Source of the DNA: Cyrtodaria siliqua
Taxonomy: Eukaryota; Mollusca; Bivalvia; Adapedonta; Hiatellidae
DNA: 64,000 nucleotides
Assembly (NCBI GenBank): GCA_037043455.1
Contig: JAWPHD010001829.1
Location: forward strand, 62,001-126,000
Reading direction: 5' to 3'
The first letter of the stretch is position 1. Every line of letters begins with the position of its first letter. The notes under the pieces are model-generated. The model had not been told where the DNA came from and searched no databases. It saw nothing but the letters and a program-made list of their open reading frames with translations. A program made the translations under genes and the position numbers. Positions 32,841-45,779 of the stretch are shown here, piece by piece.

Positions 32841-35670
32841 CTAGTCTAGAGTTGCATCTAACCCTGTCTTTACTTGATCTAGAGTTGCATCTAACCCTGT
32901 CTTTACTGAAGCTAGAGTTGCATCTAACCATTTATTTACTGAAGCTAGAGTTGCATCTAACTGTTTCTTTACTAAAGCTAGAGTTGCATCTAACCCTGCA
33001 TTTACTGAAGTTAGAGTTGCATCTAACTGTTTCTTTATTTACTGAAGCTAGAGTTGCATCTAACCATTTCTTTACTGAACCTTAAGTTGCATCTAACCCT
33101 ACCTTTACTGTAGGTAGAGTTGCATCTAACCCTGCCTTTACTGAAGCTAGAGTTGCATCTAATCCTGTCTTTACTGAAGCTAGAGTTGCATCTAATCATG
33201 TCTTTACTCTAGATAGAGTTGCATCTAACCCTGCCTTTACTTTCTCTAGAGTTGCATCTAACCCTGCCTTTACTTTCTCTAGAGTTGCATCTAACCATGC
33301 CTTTACTTTCTCTAGAGTTCCATCTAATCCTGTCTTGACTTTATCTAGCATTGCATCTAACCCTGCCTTTACTTGATCTAGAGTTGCATCTAACCCGTCT
33401 TTACTTGATCTAGAGTTTCATCTAATCATGTCTGTACTGGGGCTAGGTTTGCATCTGATCCTGTCTTTACTGTTGCTAAATTGCATCTAATCCTGTCTTT
33501 ACTGTAGCTATAGTTGCATATAACCATTTCTTTACTAAAGCTAGCATTGCATGTAATCCTGTCTTTACTGAAGCTGGAGTTGCATCTAACCCTGTCTTTA
33601 CTGTAGCTAGAGTTGCATCTAATCCTGTCTTTACTGTAGCTAGAGTTGCACCTAACCCCGTCTTTACTGGAGCTAGAGTTGCATCTAATCCTGTCTTTAC
33701 TGAAGTTAGAGTTGCATCTAACTGTTTCTTTATTTACTGAAGCTAGAGTTGCATCTAACCATTTCTTTACTGAACCTTAAGTTGCATCTAACCCTACCTT
33801 TACTGTAGGTAGAGTTGCATCTAACCCTGCCTTTACTGAAGCTAGAGTTGCATCTAATCCTGTCTTTACTGTAGGTAGAGTTGCATCTAACCCTGTCTTT
33901 ACTGAAGCTATAGTTGCATCTAATCCTGTCTTTACTGCAGCTAGAATTGCATCTAACCCTGCCTTTACTTTCTCTAGAGTTGCATCTAACCCTGCCTTTA
34001 CTTTATCTAGAGTTGCATCTAACCATGCCTTTACTTTCTCTAGAGTTCCATCTAATCCTGTCTTGACTTTATCTAGCATTGCATCTAACCCTGCCTTTAC
34101 TTGATCTAGAGTTGCATCTAACCCGTCTTTACTTGATCTAGAGTTTCATCTAATCATGTCTGTACTGGGGCTAGGTTTGCATCTGATCCTGTCTTTACTG
34201 TTGCTAAATTGCATCTAATCCTGTCTTTACTGTAGCTATAGTTGCATCTAACCATTTCTTTACTAAAGCTAGCATTGCATGTAATCCTGTCTTTACTGAA
34301 GCTGGAGTTGCATCTAACCCTGTCTTTACTGTAGCTAGAGTTGCATCTAATCCTGTCTTTACTGTAGCTAGAGTTGCACCTAACCCCGTCTTTACTTTAT
34401 CTAGAGCTGCATCTAATCCTGTCTTTACTGAAGCTAGAGTTGCATGTTACCATTTATTTATTGAAGCTGGAGTTGCATTTAATCCTGCCTTTACTTTATC
34501 TAGAGTTGCATCTAACCCTGCATTTACTTGATCTAGAGTTGCATCTAACCCATCTTTACATTATCTAGAGTTGCATCTAACCCTGCATTTACTTGATCTA
34601 GAGTTGCATCTAACCCATCTTTACATTATCTAGAGTTGCATCTAACCCTGCATTTACTTGATCTAGAGTTGCATCTAACCCTGTCTTTACTTGATCTAGA
34701 GTTGACTCTAACCTGTCTTTACTTGATCTAGAGTTGCATCTAACCCTGCATTTACTTGATCTAGAGTTGCATCTAACCCATCTTTACATTATCTAGAGTT
34801 GCATCTAACCCTGCATTTACTTGATCTAGAGTTGCATCTAACCCTGTCTTTACTTGATCTAGAGTTGACTCTAACCTGTCTTTACTTGATCTAGAGTTGC
34901 ATCTAACCCTGCATTTACTTGATCTAGAGTTGCATCTAACCCGTCCTTACTTTATCTCGAGTTGCATCTAACCCTGTATTTACTTGACCTAGAGTTGCAT
35001 CTAAACCTGTCTTTGCTTTATCTAGAGTTGCATCTAACCCTGCATTTACATGATCTAGAGTTGCATTTAACCCTGTCTTTGCTTTATCTAGAGTTGCATC
35101 TAACCCTGTCTTTGGTGTATCTAGAGTTGCATCTAACCCTGCATTTACTTGATCTAGAGTTGCATCTAACCCTGTCTTTACTTGATCTAGAGTTTCATCT
35201 AAACCTGTCTGTACTGGAGCTAGGTTTGCATCTGATCCTGTTTTTACTGTTGTTAGGGTTGCATCTAATCCTGTCTTTACTGAAGCTAGAGTTGCATCAA
35301 ACCATTTCTCTACTGAAGCTAAAGTTGCATCTAACCCTACATTTCCTGAAGCTAGTGTTGCTTCTAATCCTGTCTTTACTGAAGCTTGAGTTGCATCTTA
35401 CCCTGTCTTTACTGTAGCTAGAGTTGCATCTAACCATGTCTTTACTGAAGCTATAGTTGCATCTAAACCTGTCTTTACTGAAGCTAGAGTTGCATCTAGT
35501 CCTGTCTTTACTGAAGCTAGAATTCCATCTAACCCTGGCTTTTCTTTATCTATAGTTGCATTTAACCCCGTCTTTACTTGCTCTAGAGTTGCATCTAACC
35601 CTGTCTTTACTGAAGCTAGTGTTGCATCTAACCATTTATTTACTGAAGCTAGAGTTGCATCTAACTGTTT
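32841..35670. repeat. 33-bp minisatellite, block I
   Basis: About 85 units of consensus GTTGCATCTAACCCTGTC plus TTTACTGAAGCTAGA. Being a multiple of 3 without stops, it gives long open frames on both strands (LELHLTLSLLK on plus, TGLDATLASVK on minus). A higher-order duplication of about 0.7 kb (33077 vs 33772; 33311 vs 34039) is visible. A second higher-order pattern using TTTACTTGATCTAGAG fills 34500-34960. Confidence 0.92.
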
Positions 35671-35672
35671 TT

Positions 35673-38600
35673 AGCTCTACTGGCCAAGGGCCAGCAGAGC
35701 TTATGGGATGGTGTGTTGTCTGTTGTCATCCGTCGTCTGTCTGTCTGTTGTCTGTTGTCTGTCTGTTGTCCGTTAACTTTTCTTCAAACGACTTCTCCTC
35801 AGAAACCGCTTGGCTAATTTTGACCAAACTTCACATGGATGATCCTTAGATGAATGCTTTTTAGATTTGTTAAAATTCGGTCAGCGCTACATCCAAGATG
35901 GCTGCCATTACCATATATGGTTGAAACCTTAAAAAATCTTCTTCTCCAGAACCGCTGGACAGATTTTAACAGTGTTTTAGCTCTACTGGCCGAAGGCCAG
36001 CAGAGCTTATGGGATGCCGAGTTGTCCGTCGTCCGTCCGTCGTCGGCGTTAACTTTTGTCTCGTTAAGAGGATAGGGCCTTCATTTTTCATTCAATCTTT
36101 ACCATACTTTAAAAGGTTGTTAATATCAATGAAAGCTCGGATGAGTTCGAAAACCAGCCAGATCGGACAAGTAACAGCGGAGTTACGGCCCTTGATTTAG
36201 TTAAAAATGCTATACTGCTGTATTTTGCCTCGATAAGACGATAGGGCATTCATTTTTCATCCTATCTTTACCAAACTGTACCACATTGTTAATATCAATA
36301 AAAGCTCGGACAAGTTAAAAAAACCAGCCAGATCGGACCAGTAACAGCAGTTATGGCCCTTGATTTAGTTAAAAATGCTATACTGCTGTATTTTGCCTCA
36401 ATAAGACGATAGGGCCTTCATTTTTCATCCTATCTTTACCAAGCTGTACCACATTGTTAATATCAATGAAAGCTCGGACAAGTTCGAAAACCAGCCAGAT
36501 CGGATCAGTTACAGCGGAGTTATGGTCCTTGATTTAGTTAAAAATGCTATATTGCTATATTTTGCCTCGTTAAGACGATAGGGCCTTCGTTTTTCATCCT
36601 ATCTTTACTAAACTTTACCACATTGTTAATATCAATGAAAGCTCGGACAAGTTCGAAAACCAGCCATATCGGACCAGCAACAGCGGAGTTATGGCCCTTG
36701 ATTTAGTTAAAAATGCTATATTTTGCATCGTTAAGATGATAGGAGCTTCATTGTTCATCCGATCTTTACCAATCTTTATCAGATTGCTAATGTCATTGCA
36801 AGCTCAAACAAGTTCGAAAACCAGCCATATCTGACCAGTAACGGTGGAGTTATGGCCCCTGATTTAGTTAAAAATGCTATATTTTGCCTCGTTAAGACGA
36901 TAGGGGCTTCATTGTTCATCCAATTTTTACCAAACTTTATCAGATTGTTAATATCAATGAAAGCTCAGACAAGTTTGAAAACCAGCCTTATCAGATTACT
37001 GAAAGCAGAGTTATGGCCTTTGATTTAGTTAAAAATGCTATATTTTGCCTCGTTAAGAAGATAGGGGCTTCATTGTTCATCCGATCTTTACCAAACTTTA
37101 TCAGATTGTTAATATCAATGAAAGCTCGGACAAGTTTGAAAACCATTCATATCGGACCAATAACAGCGGAGTTATGGCCCTTGATTTAGTTCAAATGATA
37201 TATTTTGCCTCGTTAAGATTTTTCATCCGATCTTTACCAAACTTAATCAGATTGTTAGTGTCTATGAAAGCTTGGTCAAATTCGAAAACCAACAAGATCG
37301 AGCCAGTAACAGTGGAGTTATGGCCCTTGATTTTGTTAAAAAAGCTATAATTTGCCTCGTCGTATGATAGGGCCTTCACTTTGCCAAACTTTAGCAGATT
37401 GTATGACTTTCTTTTTATATATAATTTTTTTTTTTTTATTTTTTTTATTTTTTTTTGTAGCGACTACTTCTCTGAAACTACTGAATGGATTTTCATGAAA
37501 ATTTACAGAAATGTTGCCCATGAAGTCTAGTTGATCCTAGCAAAAATTCATGTTGATGTGAAATCCAAGATGGCCACCAAATCTAAAAATAGATTTTTAA
37601 AATACAAGTTTGTAGCGACTACTTCTTGAAAACTCTAAGTGATATTGATATGGGACTTTTTCTAAAATGATCAGCATGACATGATGTTGGTCCTTGTCGA
37701 AAATCGTTTTGATTCAACGTTAAACATGGCTGCCAGCGGCCATCTTTATTTACATAGAGTTATTTAGTAAAAACTTGTAGCGACTACTCCTCTGAAACTA
37801 CTGAACGGATGTTCATGAAACTTCACAGGAATGTTGCTCTTGATGTCTAGTTGATCCTAGAAAAATTTCAGGTCGGCCGAAAATTCAAGATGGCCGCCAC
37901 AGCTAAAAATAGATTTAAAATAAATAAGTTTGTAGCGACTACTTCTTCAAAACTATAAGAGATATTGATATGGGACTTTTTCTAAAATGATCAGTATGAC
38001 ATGATGATGGTCCTTGTCGAAAATCGTTTTGATTTGACGTTAAACATGGCTGCCAGCGGCCATCTTTGTTTACATAATGTTATATAATGCAAACTTGTAG
38101 CGACTACTCCTCTGAAACTACTTGACGGATTTTCATGAAACTTCACAGGAATGTTGCTCTTAATGTCTTATTGATCCTAGCAAAATTTCAGGTCGGCCAG
38201 AAATTCAAGATGGCCGCCATGGTTAAAGATAGATTTTCAAAAAACAAGTCTGTAGCGACTACTTCCTGAAATCAAAATCAATCAGTAGAGCTTCAAGGTC
38301 ATTGACCTCTTGTTTTTTTTTAATGTTTTTTTTTGTTAATACATTTTTTTTTTTTATTTTTTTTTTTATATATATATATGAAAAAAGAATTTCAAGTGTT
38401 TTTTTTTTTTTTTTTTTTTTTTTTTATTTTATTTTTTTTTTGATTTTATTTTTATTCTCTTTGTTTAATTTTTAGCTCGACTGATCGGAGATCAGCAGAG
38501 CTTATGCCGTGGTGCGGCGTCCGTTGTCTGTCCGTCCGTATGTCTGTCTGTCCGTCTGTCCGTAAACTTTTATTTGTAGCGACAACTCCTCTGAAACTAC

Positions 38601-39728
38601 TGGATGGATATTCATGAAACTTTACAGAAATGTTGCCCATAAAGTCTAGTTGATCCTAGCAAAAATTAATGTTGATGTGAAATCCAAGATGGCCGCCAAA
38701 GCTAAAAATAGAGTTTTAAAATACAAGTTTGTAGCGACTACTTCTTGAAAACTACAAGTGATATTGATATGGGACTTTTTCTAAAATGATCAGCATGACA
38801 TGATGTTGATTCTTGTCAAAAATCGTTTTGATTCAACGTTAAACATGGCTGCCAGCGGCCATCTTTGTTTACATAGAGTTATATAGTAAAAACTTGTAGC
38901 GACTACTCCTCTGAAACTACTTGGCGGATTGTCATGAAACTTTACAGGAATGTTCCTCTTGATGTCTTATTGATCCTAGCAAAATTTCAGATCGGCCAGA
39001 AATTCAAGATGGCCGCCACAGCTAAAAATAGATTTTTTAAAAATTAGTTTGTAGCGACTACTTCTTGAAAACTATAAGTGATATTGATATGGGACTTTTT
39101 CTAAAATGATCAGCATGACATGATGTTGATCCTTGTGGAAAATTATTTTTATTCGACGTTAAACATGGCTGCCAGTGGCCATCTTTGGTTACATAGAGTT
39201 ATATTGTAAAAACTTGTAGCGACTACTTCTCGGAAACTAATTGACGGACGTTCATGAAACTTCACAGGAATGTTGCTCTTAATGTCTAATTGATCCTAGC
39301 AAAATTTCAGGTCGACCGGAAATTCAAGATGGCCGCCACAGTTAAAAATAGATTTTCAAAAAACAAGTCTGTAGCGACTACTTCCTGAAATCAAAATCAT
39401 TCAGTAGAGCTTCAAGGTCATTGACCTCTTGTTTAAAACAAGTTTGTGGCGACTACTTCTTGAAAACTGTAAGTGATATTGATATGGGACTTTTTCTGAA
39501 ATGATCAGCATGACAAGATGTTGATCCTTGTCGAAAATTATTTTGATTCAACATTAAACATGGCTGCCGGTGGCCATCTTTGTTTACCTAGAGTTATATA
39601 GTAAAAACTTCAACTTGTAGCGACTACTCCTCTGAAACTACTGGACAGATTTTTATGAAACTTCACAGGAATGCTGATCTAGCTATCTAAACCTATCAGT
39701 AGAGCATCAAGGTCATTGACCTCTTGTT
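35673..39728 (+). mobile_element. Compound A/B/C insertion splitting the minisatellite
   Basis: Head 35673 (B type) with C body to 35975; head 35979 with nine B units to about 37400; A units 37455-38312 with tail; T-rich stretch; A head 38474, units and tail to 39433; then tail-joined A units and a final tail CTCTTGTT at 39728. At both borders the 33-bp repeat continues (CATCTAACTG on the left, ACTAAAGCTATAG on the right). Confidence 0.75.
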
Positions 39729-40687
39729 TTACTAAAGCTATAGTTGTATCTAACCCTGCCTTTACTGAATCTAGAGTTACATCTAATTGTTTCTTTATTT
39801 ACTGAAGCTAGAGTTGCATCTAACCATCTCTTTACTGAACCGAAAGTTACAGCTAACCATACCTTTACTGTAGCTAGAGTTGCATCTAACCCTGTCTTTA
39901 CTTAAGTTAGATGTGCATCTAACCCTGTCTTTACAGCATTTACTGTAGCTAGAGTTGCATCTAATCCTATCTTTACTGAAGCTAGAGTTGCATCTAACCC
40001 TGTCTTTACTGAAGCTAGAGGTGCATCTAATCTGTCTTGACTGAAGCTAGATTTGCATCTAACCCTGTCTTTACTGAAGCTAGAGGTGCATCTAATCTGT
40101 CTTTACTGAAGCTAGAGTTGCATCTAACCCTGTCTTTACTGAAGCTAGATGTGCATCTAACCCTTTCTTTACAGCATCTAATGCTGTCTTTACTGTAACT
40201 AGAGTTGCATCTAATCCTGTCTTTACTGAAGCTAATGTTGCATCTAATCCTGTCTTTACTGAAGCTAGAGTTGCATCTAACCCTGTCTTTACTCTAACTA
40301 GAATTGTATCTAACCATGTCTTTACTAGAACTAGAGTATCATCTAGCTCTGTATTTACTCTAGCTAGAGTTGCATCTAATCCTGTCTTTACTGAAGCTAG
40401 AGTTGCATCTAACCCTGTCTTTACTCTAGCTAGAATTGTATCTAACCATGTCTTTACTAGAACTAGTGTATCATCTAACCCTGTATTTACTCTAGCTAGA
40501 GTTGCATCTAATCCTGTCTTTACTGAAGCTAGAGTTGCAACTAATCCTATCTTTACTGTAGCTAGAGTTGCATCTAGCCATGTCTTTACTGTAGCTAGAG
40601 TTGCATCTAATCCCGTCTTTAATAGAGCTAGAGTTGCATCTAATCCTGTCTTTACTGGAGCTAGAGTTGCATCCAATCCTGTTTTTT
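39729..40687. repeat. 33-bp minisatellite, block II
   Basis: About 29 units of the same 33-bp repeat. The minus strand is open for 194 codons (40676-40092) as an 11-residue repeat. Confidence 0.92.
40092..40676 (-). other. Open frame of 11-residue repeats in the minisatellite
   Basis: The frame starts with ATG and repeats LDATLASVKTG about 17 times, with conservative changes such as LARVNTG and LVLVKTW. Such 11-mers could form amphipathic helices, as in LEA-type proteins (family knowledge). No splice sites, promoter or unique coding sequence flank it. A 33-bp unit without stops stays open by construction, so I treat it as probably non-coding. Confidence 0.25.
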
Positions 40688-41110
40688 ATGCCCCCCCCGA
40701 AGAGCGGCATATATATTCGCACCCTCCATTAGTCCGTCCATCCGTCCATCCTTCAATCAGTCAGTCCGTCAGTTTGTTCGTCCGTACACTCGTGTCCGGT
40801 CAGTAACTCTGACATTCATGACGAATTTTCAAATAACTTGGCTCAAGTGCTCACCACAACAAGATGACGTGTCGTGCACTAATTCCAGGTCCTTGGCTCC
40901 AAGGTCAAGGTCACCCTTAGAGGTCAAATGTTAAAAAGAAGTGCTTTCGTGTCCGGTTGATAACTCTGACATTCGTCGGTGGATTTTCAAATGACTTGGC
41001 ACAAGTGCTCACCTCAACAAGATGACATGTCACGCACAAAATCCAGGTCCATGGCTCCAAGGTCAAGGTCACACTTAAAGGTCAAAGGGGGCATTTGTCA
41101 CATTTCTTGT
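40688..41110 (+). mobile_element. Family E element in the minisatellite
   Basis: The head ATGCCCCCCCCGAAGAGCGG (40688) follows a T-run and precedes CCGTCCATCCGTCCATCC. Two units contain GTGTCCGGT..ATAACTCTGACATTC and CCAAGGTCAAGGTCAC. The tail AAAGGGGGCATTTGTCACAT, TTCTTGT ends at 41110. The minisatellite unit is cut between CCTGT and ACTGGAG. Confidence 0.75.
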
Positions 41111-41471
41111 ACTGGAGCTAGAGTTGCATCTGATCCTGTCTTTACTGAATCTAGAGTCGCATCTAACCCTGTCTTTACTGTAGCTAGAGTTGCATCAAAC
41201 CCTGTCTTTACTGTAGCTAGAGTTGCATCTAACCATGTCTTTACTGGAGCTAGAGTTGCATATAATCTTGTCTTAAATGGAGCTAGAGTGTCATAACCTT
41301 GTATTTACTGTAGCTAGAATTGCATCTAACCCTGTCTTTACTGAGCTAGAGTGTCATCTAATCCATCTAATCCTGTCTTTAATTGATCTAGAGTTGCATC
41401 TTATCCTGTCTTTAATTGATCTAGAATTGCATCTTATCCTGTCTTTACTAAAGCAGAGTTGCATCTCATTT
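41111..41471. repeat. 33-bp minisatellite, block III
   Basis: About 11 units. The unit at 41227-41259 (ATCTAACCATGTCTTT, ACTGGAGCTAGAGTTGC) is the one closest to the FBXO9 exon c splice site. Confidence 0.9.
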
Positions 41472-43232
41472 TTCATTCAATCTTTACCAAACTTTTTACC
41501 AGATTCTAAAGTGCTAGAGTGTTGACATCAAAAAGTCAACACATTTTTCAATAATGATTGGATGAGTTAAAAAATCAGCCAGATCGGACCAGTAACACCT
41601 GAGTTATTGCTCTTGAATTAACGATATAGTTTGTCTTGTCAACACTCTAGTCACTCTAGCGCCTCCAATTTGCATCCTACCTTTACCAAACTTTGCCAGA
41701 TTGTTGAAATTGATGAAAGTTCGGTCAAGTTCGAACCAGTAACACCGAAGTTATAGCCCTTGAATTATTGCAAAATGTGTTCACACTCCAGCACCTTCAT
41801 TTTTCATCCGATCTTTACCAAACTTTACCAGATTGTTACGATAAGGCCTTCATTTTGCGGTATTTCATCAAAACTTTGCAGGGATGATCAGTACCAAGCC
41901 TAGTTGTGCATATTGTCACCTTGTTCCGGTTGAATGATTTTTGGGGGAGTTATGGCCCTTTAAAGGTTTTACTACACAAACTTTGCCCGGACTAGTTCTC
42001 CTGAACCGCTGGCCAGATTTCAGAGAAACATTGCAGGGATGATCAATATCAAGCCTAGTTATATGTCATCACTGTGTTCCGGTTGAAAGATTTTTGGCAG
42101 CTCTATACTTACTGCCCTTTACAGGTTTTAATACACAAAGTTTGTCTGGACTAGTGCTACTGAACCCTTGGCCGAATTTCAACGAAACTTGGCAAGAATG
42201 ATCAGTATCAAGCCTAGTTATGCATGTCATAGCTGTGTTCCGGTTGAATGATTTTTGGCGGAGTAATGGCCCTTTAAAAGTTTAAATGCACTAACTTCAT
42301 ACATACTAGTTCTCATGAACCCCTGGCTGGATTTCAACGGAATATGGCAGGAATGATCAGTACCATACCTAATTGCGCAAGTCATTGCCATGTTCCATTT
42401 GATTGATTTTTGACAGAGTTATGGCCCCTTATACACAAACTGAATCCTGACTAATTTTGCCGAACCTCTGGTTGGATTTCAGTGAAACTTGACAGGAATG
42501 ATCTGTACCAAGCCCAGTTGCACATATCATTGTCGTGTTCTGGTTGAATGATATTTGGTGGAGTTGTGGCTCTTTAAAACGTTTTAATACACAAACTTTG
42601 TCCGGACTAGTTCTCGTCAACCACCATTCGGCTTTCTACCAAACTTGGTTGCTTATATCATTGTCTTGTTCCGGTTGAATGATTTTTGGTGTAGTTCTGC
42701 CCCTTTAAAAGTTTTAATACAAACGCTTTGTCCCAAATACTTCTTCTGATTCGCTGTCTGGATTTCCATGTAACTTGGTAGGGAGGACCATTACCAAACC
42801 TAGTTGCATATGTCGTGTTCCAGTTTAATGATTTTTGGCGGTTTGATGGCCCTTTTTCCTGTAGGGGAGATATCTGTTTTTACTAAAAACAACAAATAGT
42901 TCTAATTTAGTATGGTTATTTAAGGGCTCGAGGCACAACTATTATATAAAATGAGTTTTTACCGCCTGCATAAAGGGGCCCCTCTACAGGTGGTCGAAAC
43001 CTATTTTATACATTTGTTGTTTCTCAAGTCCCTAAATGACCATACCAAATTCGAACTAGTTTAAATTGTTAGCATGGGTCAAGGGTTTGTTTCTGTTGTG
43101 GGTGTTGTTGTTTTGTGTTGTTGTTTTTTGCAATGTTTTAAAAGAAGTACTGATGGGAATTTTATGATGACAACCCTTGATATAAGAGCAGTTTAGCCAG
43201 TAGAGCATCCACTGGCCCTCTCGGACCTCTTC
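41472..43232 (+). mobile_element. B to J array with internal foldback and tail
   Basis: B units to about 41845, J units to 42858, then a 300-bp segment with an inverted repeat (about 42887-42945 against 43005-43065) around CATAAAGGGGCCCCTCTA. The tail GCCAGTAGAGCATCCACTGG, CCCTCTCGGACCTCTT is at 43195-43232. Confidence 0.65.
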
Positions 43233-44283
43233 TTCATCCGTTCTTACCAAACTCACCAGATTGTGAATATCAATGAAAGCTCGGACAAGTTTGAAAACCA
43301 GCCAAATCGGTTTTTTAACAACCGAATTACAGCCCTTGATTTTATTAATAATGCTGTATTTTGGCTCATTAAGACGATAGGGCCTTCATTTGGCTGTGAT
43401 GAAACTTTGCAGGGATGAACAGTACCACATCTAGTTATGCATATCGTCACCGTGATTCGGTAGAATGATTTTGGGCAGAGTTATGGCCCTCTTAAGAGAG
43501 TTATGGCCCTCTTAAGGTTTTATTACACACATTTTGTCCGGACTAGTTCTCCTGAACGCCTTGCTGGATTTCAACGAAACTTTGCAGGGATGATCAGTAC
43601 CAGGCCTAGTTATGCCTATCATCATCGTGTTCAGTTGAATGATTTTTGGCGGAGTTGTAGCCCTTTAAAGGTTTTGATAGATAAACTTTATCCAAACTAG
43701 TCTCTTCAGAACTCCTGGCCAAATTCCAACGAATTTTGGTGGGGATGATGAGTACCAAGCCTAGTTGCAAATATCATGGCCGTGTTCCGGTTGAATAATT
43801 TTTGGCAGAGTTATGGCCCTGTAAATGTTTTAATACACTAACTTTGTACAGGCCAGTTCACCTGAACGCCTGGCCAGAGTTAAACGAAACGTGGCAGGGA
43901 TGATCAGTACCAAATAGTACTCTATTTGCACATATCATCACCATGTTTTTGTTGAAGTTAATGCCCCTTATACACAAACTTTGTCCGGTCTAGTTTTCCT
44001 GAACTTCTGGCCGGATTTCAACGAAACTTGGTTGGGATGATCAGTACCAAGGCTAGTTGCGCATATCATCACTGTGTTCCGGTTCACTGATTTTTGACAG
44101 AGTTATGGTCCCGTATACACAAACTTTATCTGGACTAGTTTTCCTGAACCCCTAGCTGGATTTCAGTGAAACTTGGCAGGAATGATAAGTACCAAGCCTA
44201 GTTGCATATAATTATTGTCGTGTTCCCCACCACAGACTCCATATAGCCAGTAGAGCGATACAGGCCCTCTTGGGCCTATTGTT
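43233..44283 (+). mobile_element. B to J array with tail
   Basis: One B unit follows the previous tail directly. About five J units (43400-44225) come next, then the tail CCAGTAGAGCGATACAGG, CCCTCTTGGGCCTATTGTT to 44283. No head. Confidence 0.65.
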
Positions 44284-44684
44284 TCATTGTTCTCATCGCT
44301 TGCAGTGCACGCTGAACAACATTGGCAGTTGTGCATTGTTTTGAATAACAGCTTGGCAGTAAAATGATTGTTGGCCCAGTACAGCTATTACGATTACAGG
44401 GACCAAACTAGAACCAGAACCAAAGGAAGAAAACTGTAAATAACTGGTGTCGCTCTTTCATAAAATCTGTAAAATTGTGTTGTGAAAGTATGCTACATGC
44501 TACGAAAATTCCTATTGGCAAAAAGAAGCTCCCAAAATATGCACCATTTCCAAAAGAATAGCGTATCAGGAAAATTACGTCTGTACATGGTATGGAGTTA
44601 ATTAAAAAAAATCAGTACTTATATATACTTAAATATAAACAAGTAATTTATGTGGATGCACGGTCTATCTGGAGCACTGTTTTT
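44284..44684 (+). other. Single-copy intron segment
   Basis: No gene or repeat recognised between two element clusters; probably original FBXO9 intron. Confidence 0.4.
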
Positions 44685-45753
44685 AACTCTACTGGCCATA
44701 GGACAGCAGAGCAGAGCTTAATATGTCATGGCCAAGTGTCCGCCGTCCGTCGTCGTCGTTGTTTGTCCGTTAACATTTTCTTCAAACAACTTCTTCTCTG
44801 AAATCAGTTAAAAGATTGTGACCAAATGTGGTCTGAAGCTTCCTTATAAGGTCCTATCTCAAATGGCATTGAGATCAAATTTGGTCCCGCCCTGGGGCTT
44901 GTCAGTTTTATTAAAGAAAAGTTAGAAAATCTTCTTCTCTGAAACCACAAGACCTAGAGGTCTGATATTTTGCATGTAGCATTGTCTTATGGTCCTCTAT
45001 CAGGTTTTTTCAAATGATGACCCTGAAGTTATAAATGACCCCTTCCCGGGGTCATATATTTTACCTAGAGTTATTTAGGGAAAACATAAAAAATCTTCTT
45101 CGCTGAAACTGCAAGACCTAGAGGTCTGATATTTTGTATGTAGCGTTTTCTTATGGTCCTCTACCAAGTTTGTTCAAATGATGACCCTGGGTTCATAAAT
45201 GGCCCCGCCCCGGGGGTCACATGTTTTACCTAGAGTTATTTAGGGAAAACATAAAAAATCTTCTTCTTCGAAACTACAACAATAGAGGTCTGATATTTTG
45301 TATGTAGCGTTGTCTCATGGTCCTCTACCATGTTTGTTCGTTGTGCATTTCATCGCCGTGTTCCGTTTGAATGATTTTTGGCAGAGTTATGGCCCTTTAA
45401 AGGTTTTAATACACAAACTTTGTCCAGACTAGTATCGTCTGAATTCCTGGCCAGATTTCAACGAATCTTGGCTGGGATGATGAGTACCAAGTTTAGTTTT
45501 GCGTGTCTTCGCCAGTTGAATGATTTTTGGATGGCCCTTTTAAGGTTTTTATACACTATCTTTGTACAGACAAATTCTCTTGAACCTCTGGCCGGATTTC
45601 AGTGATACTTCGTAGGGATGATCAGTACCAAGCCTAGTTGCGCATATCTTCGCCATGTTTCGGTTGAATGATTTTCGACATAGTAATGGCCCATTATACA
45701 CAAACTTTATCTTCAGCCAGTAGAGCGTCCACAGGCCCTCTTGGTCCTCTTGC
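44685..45753 (+). mobile_element. Mosaic C to J element ending beside exon c
   Basis: Head AACTCTACTGGCCATAGGAC with CCGTCCGTCGTCGTCG, C units to about 45340, then J units. The tail GCCAGTAGAGCGTCCACAGG, CCCTCTTGGTCCTCTTGCT ends at 45753. That is about 7 bp before the branch-point motif of exon c. Confidence 0.72.
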
Positions 45754-45779
45754 TATGATATCTAACCATGTCTTTTCAG

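Noticed and set aside
34962..35417. Plus-strand 151-codon open frame (LELHLTLSLL repeats)
   Set aside because: It is the forward reading of the stop-free 33-bp minisatellite; unit-length multiples of three stay open by construction, and no unique coding sequence or splice context was found.
32841..41471. CRISPR array
   Set aside because: The repeats are directly contiguous without spacers, the sequence is eukaryotic, and no cas genes exist.
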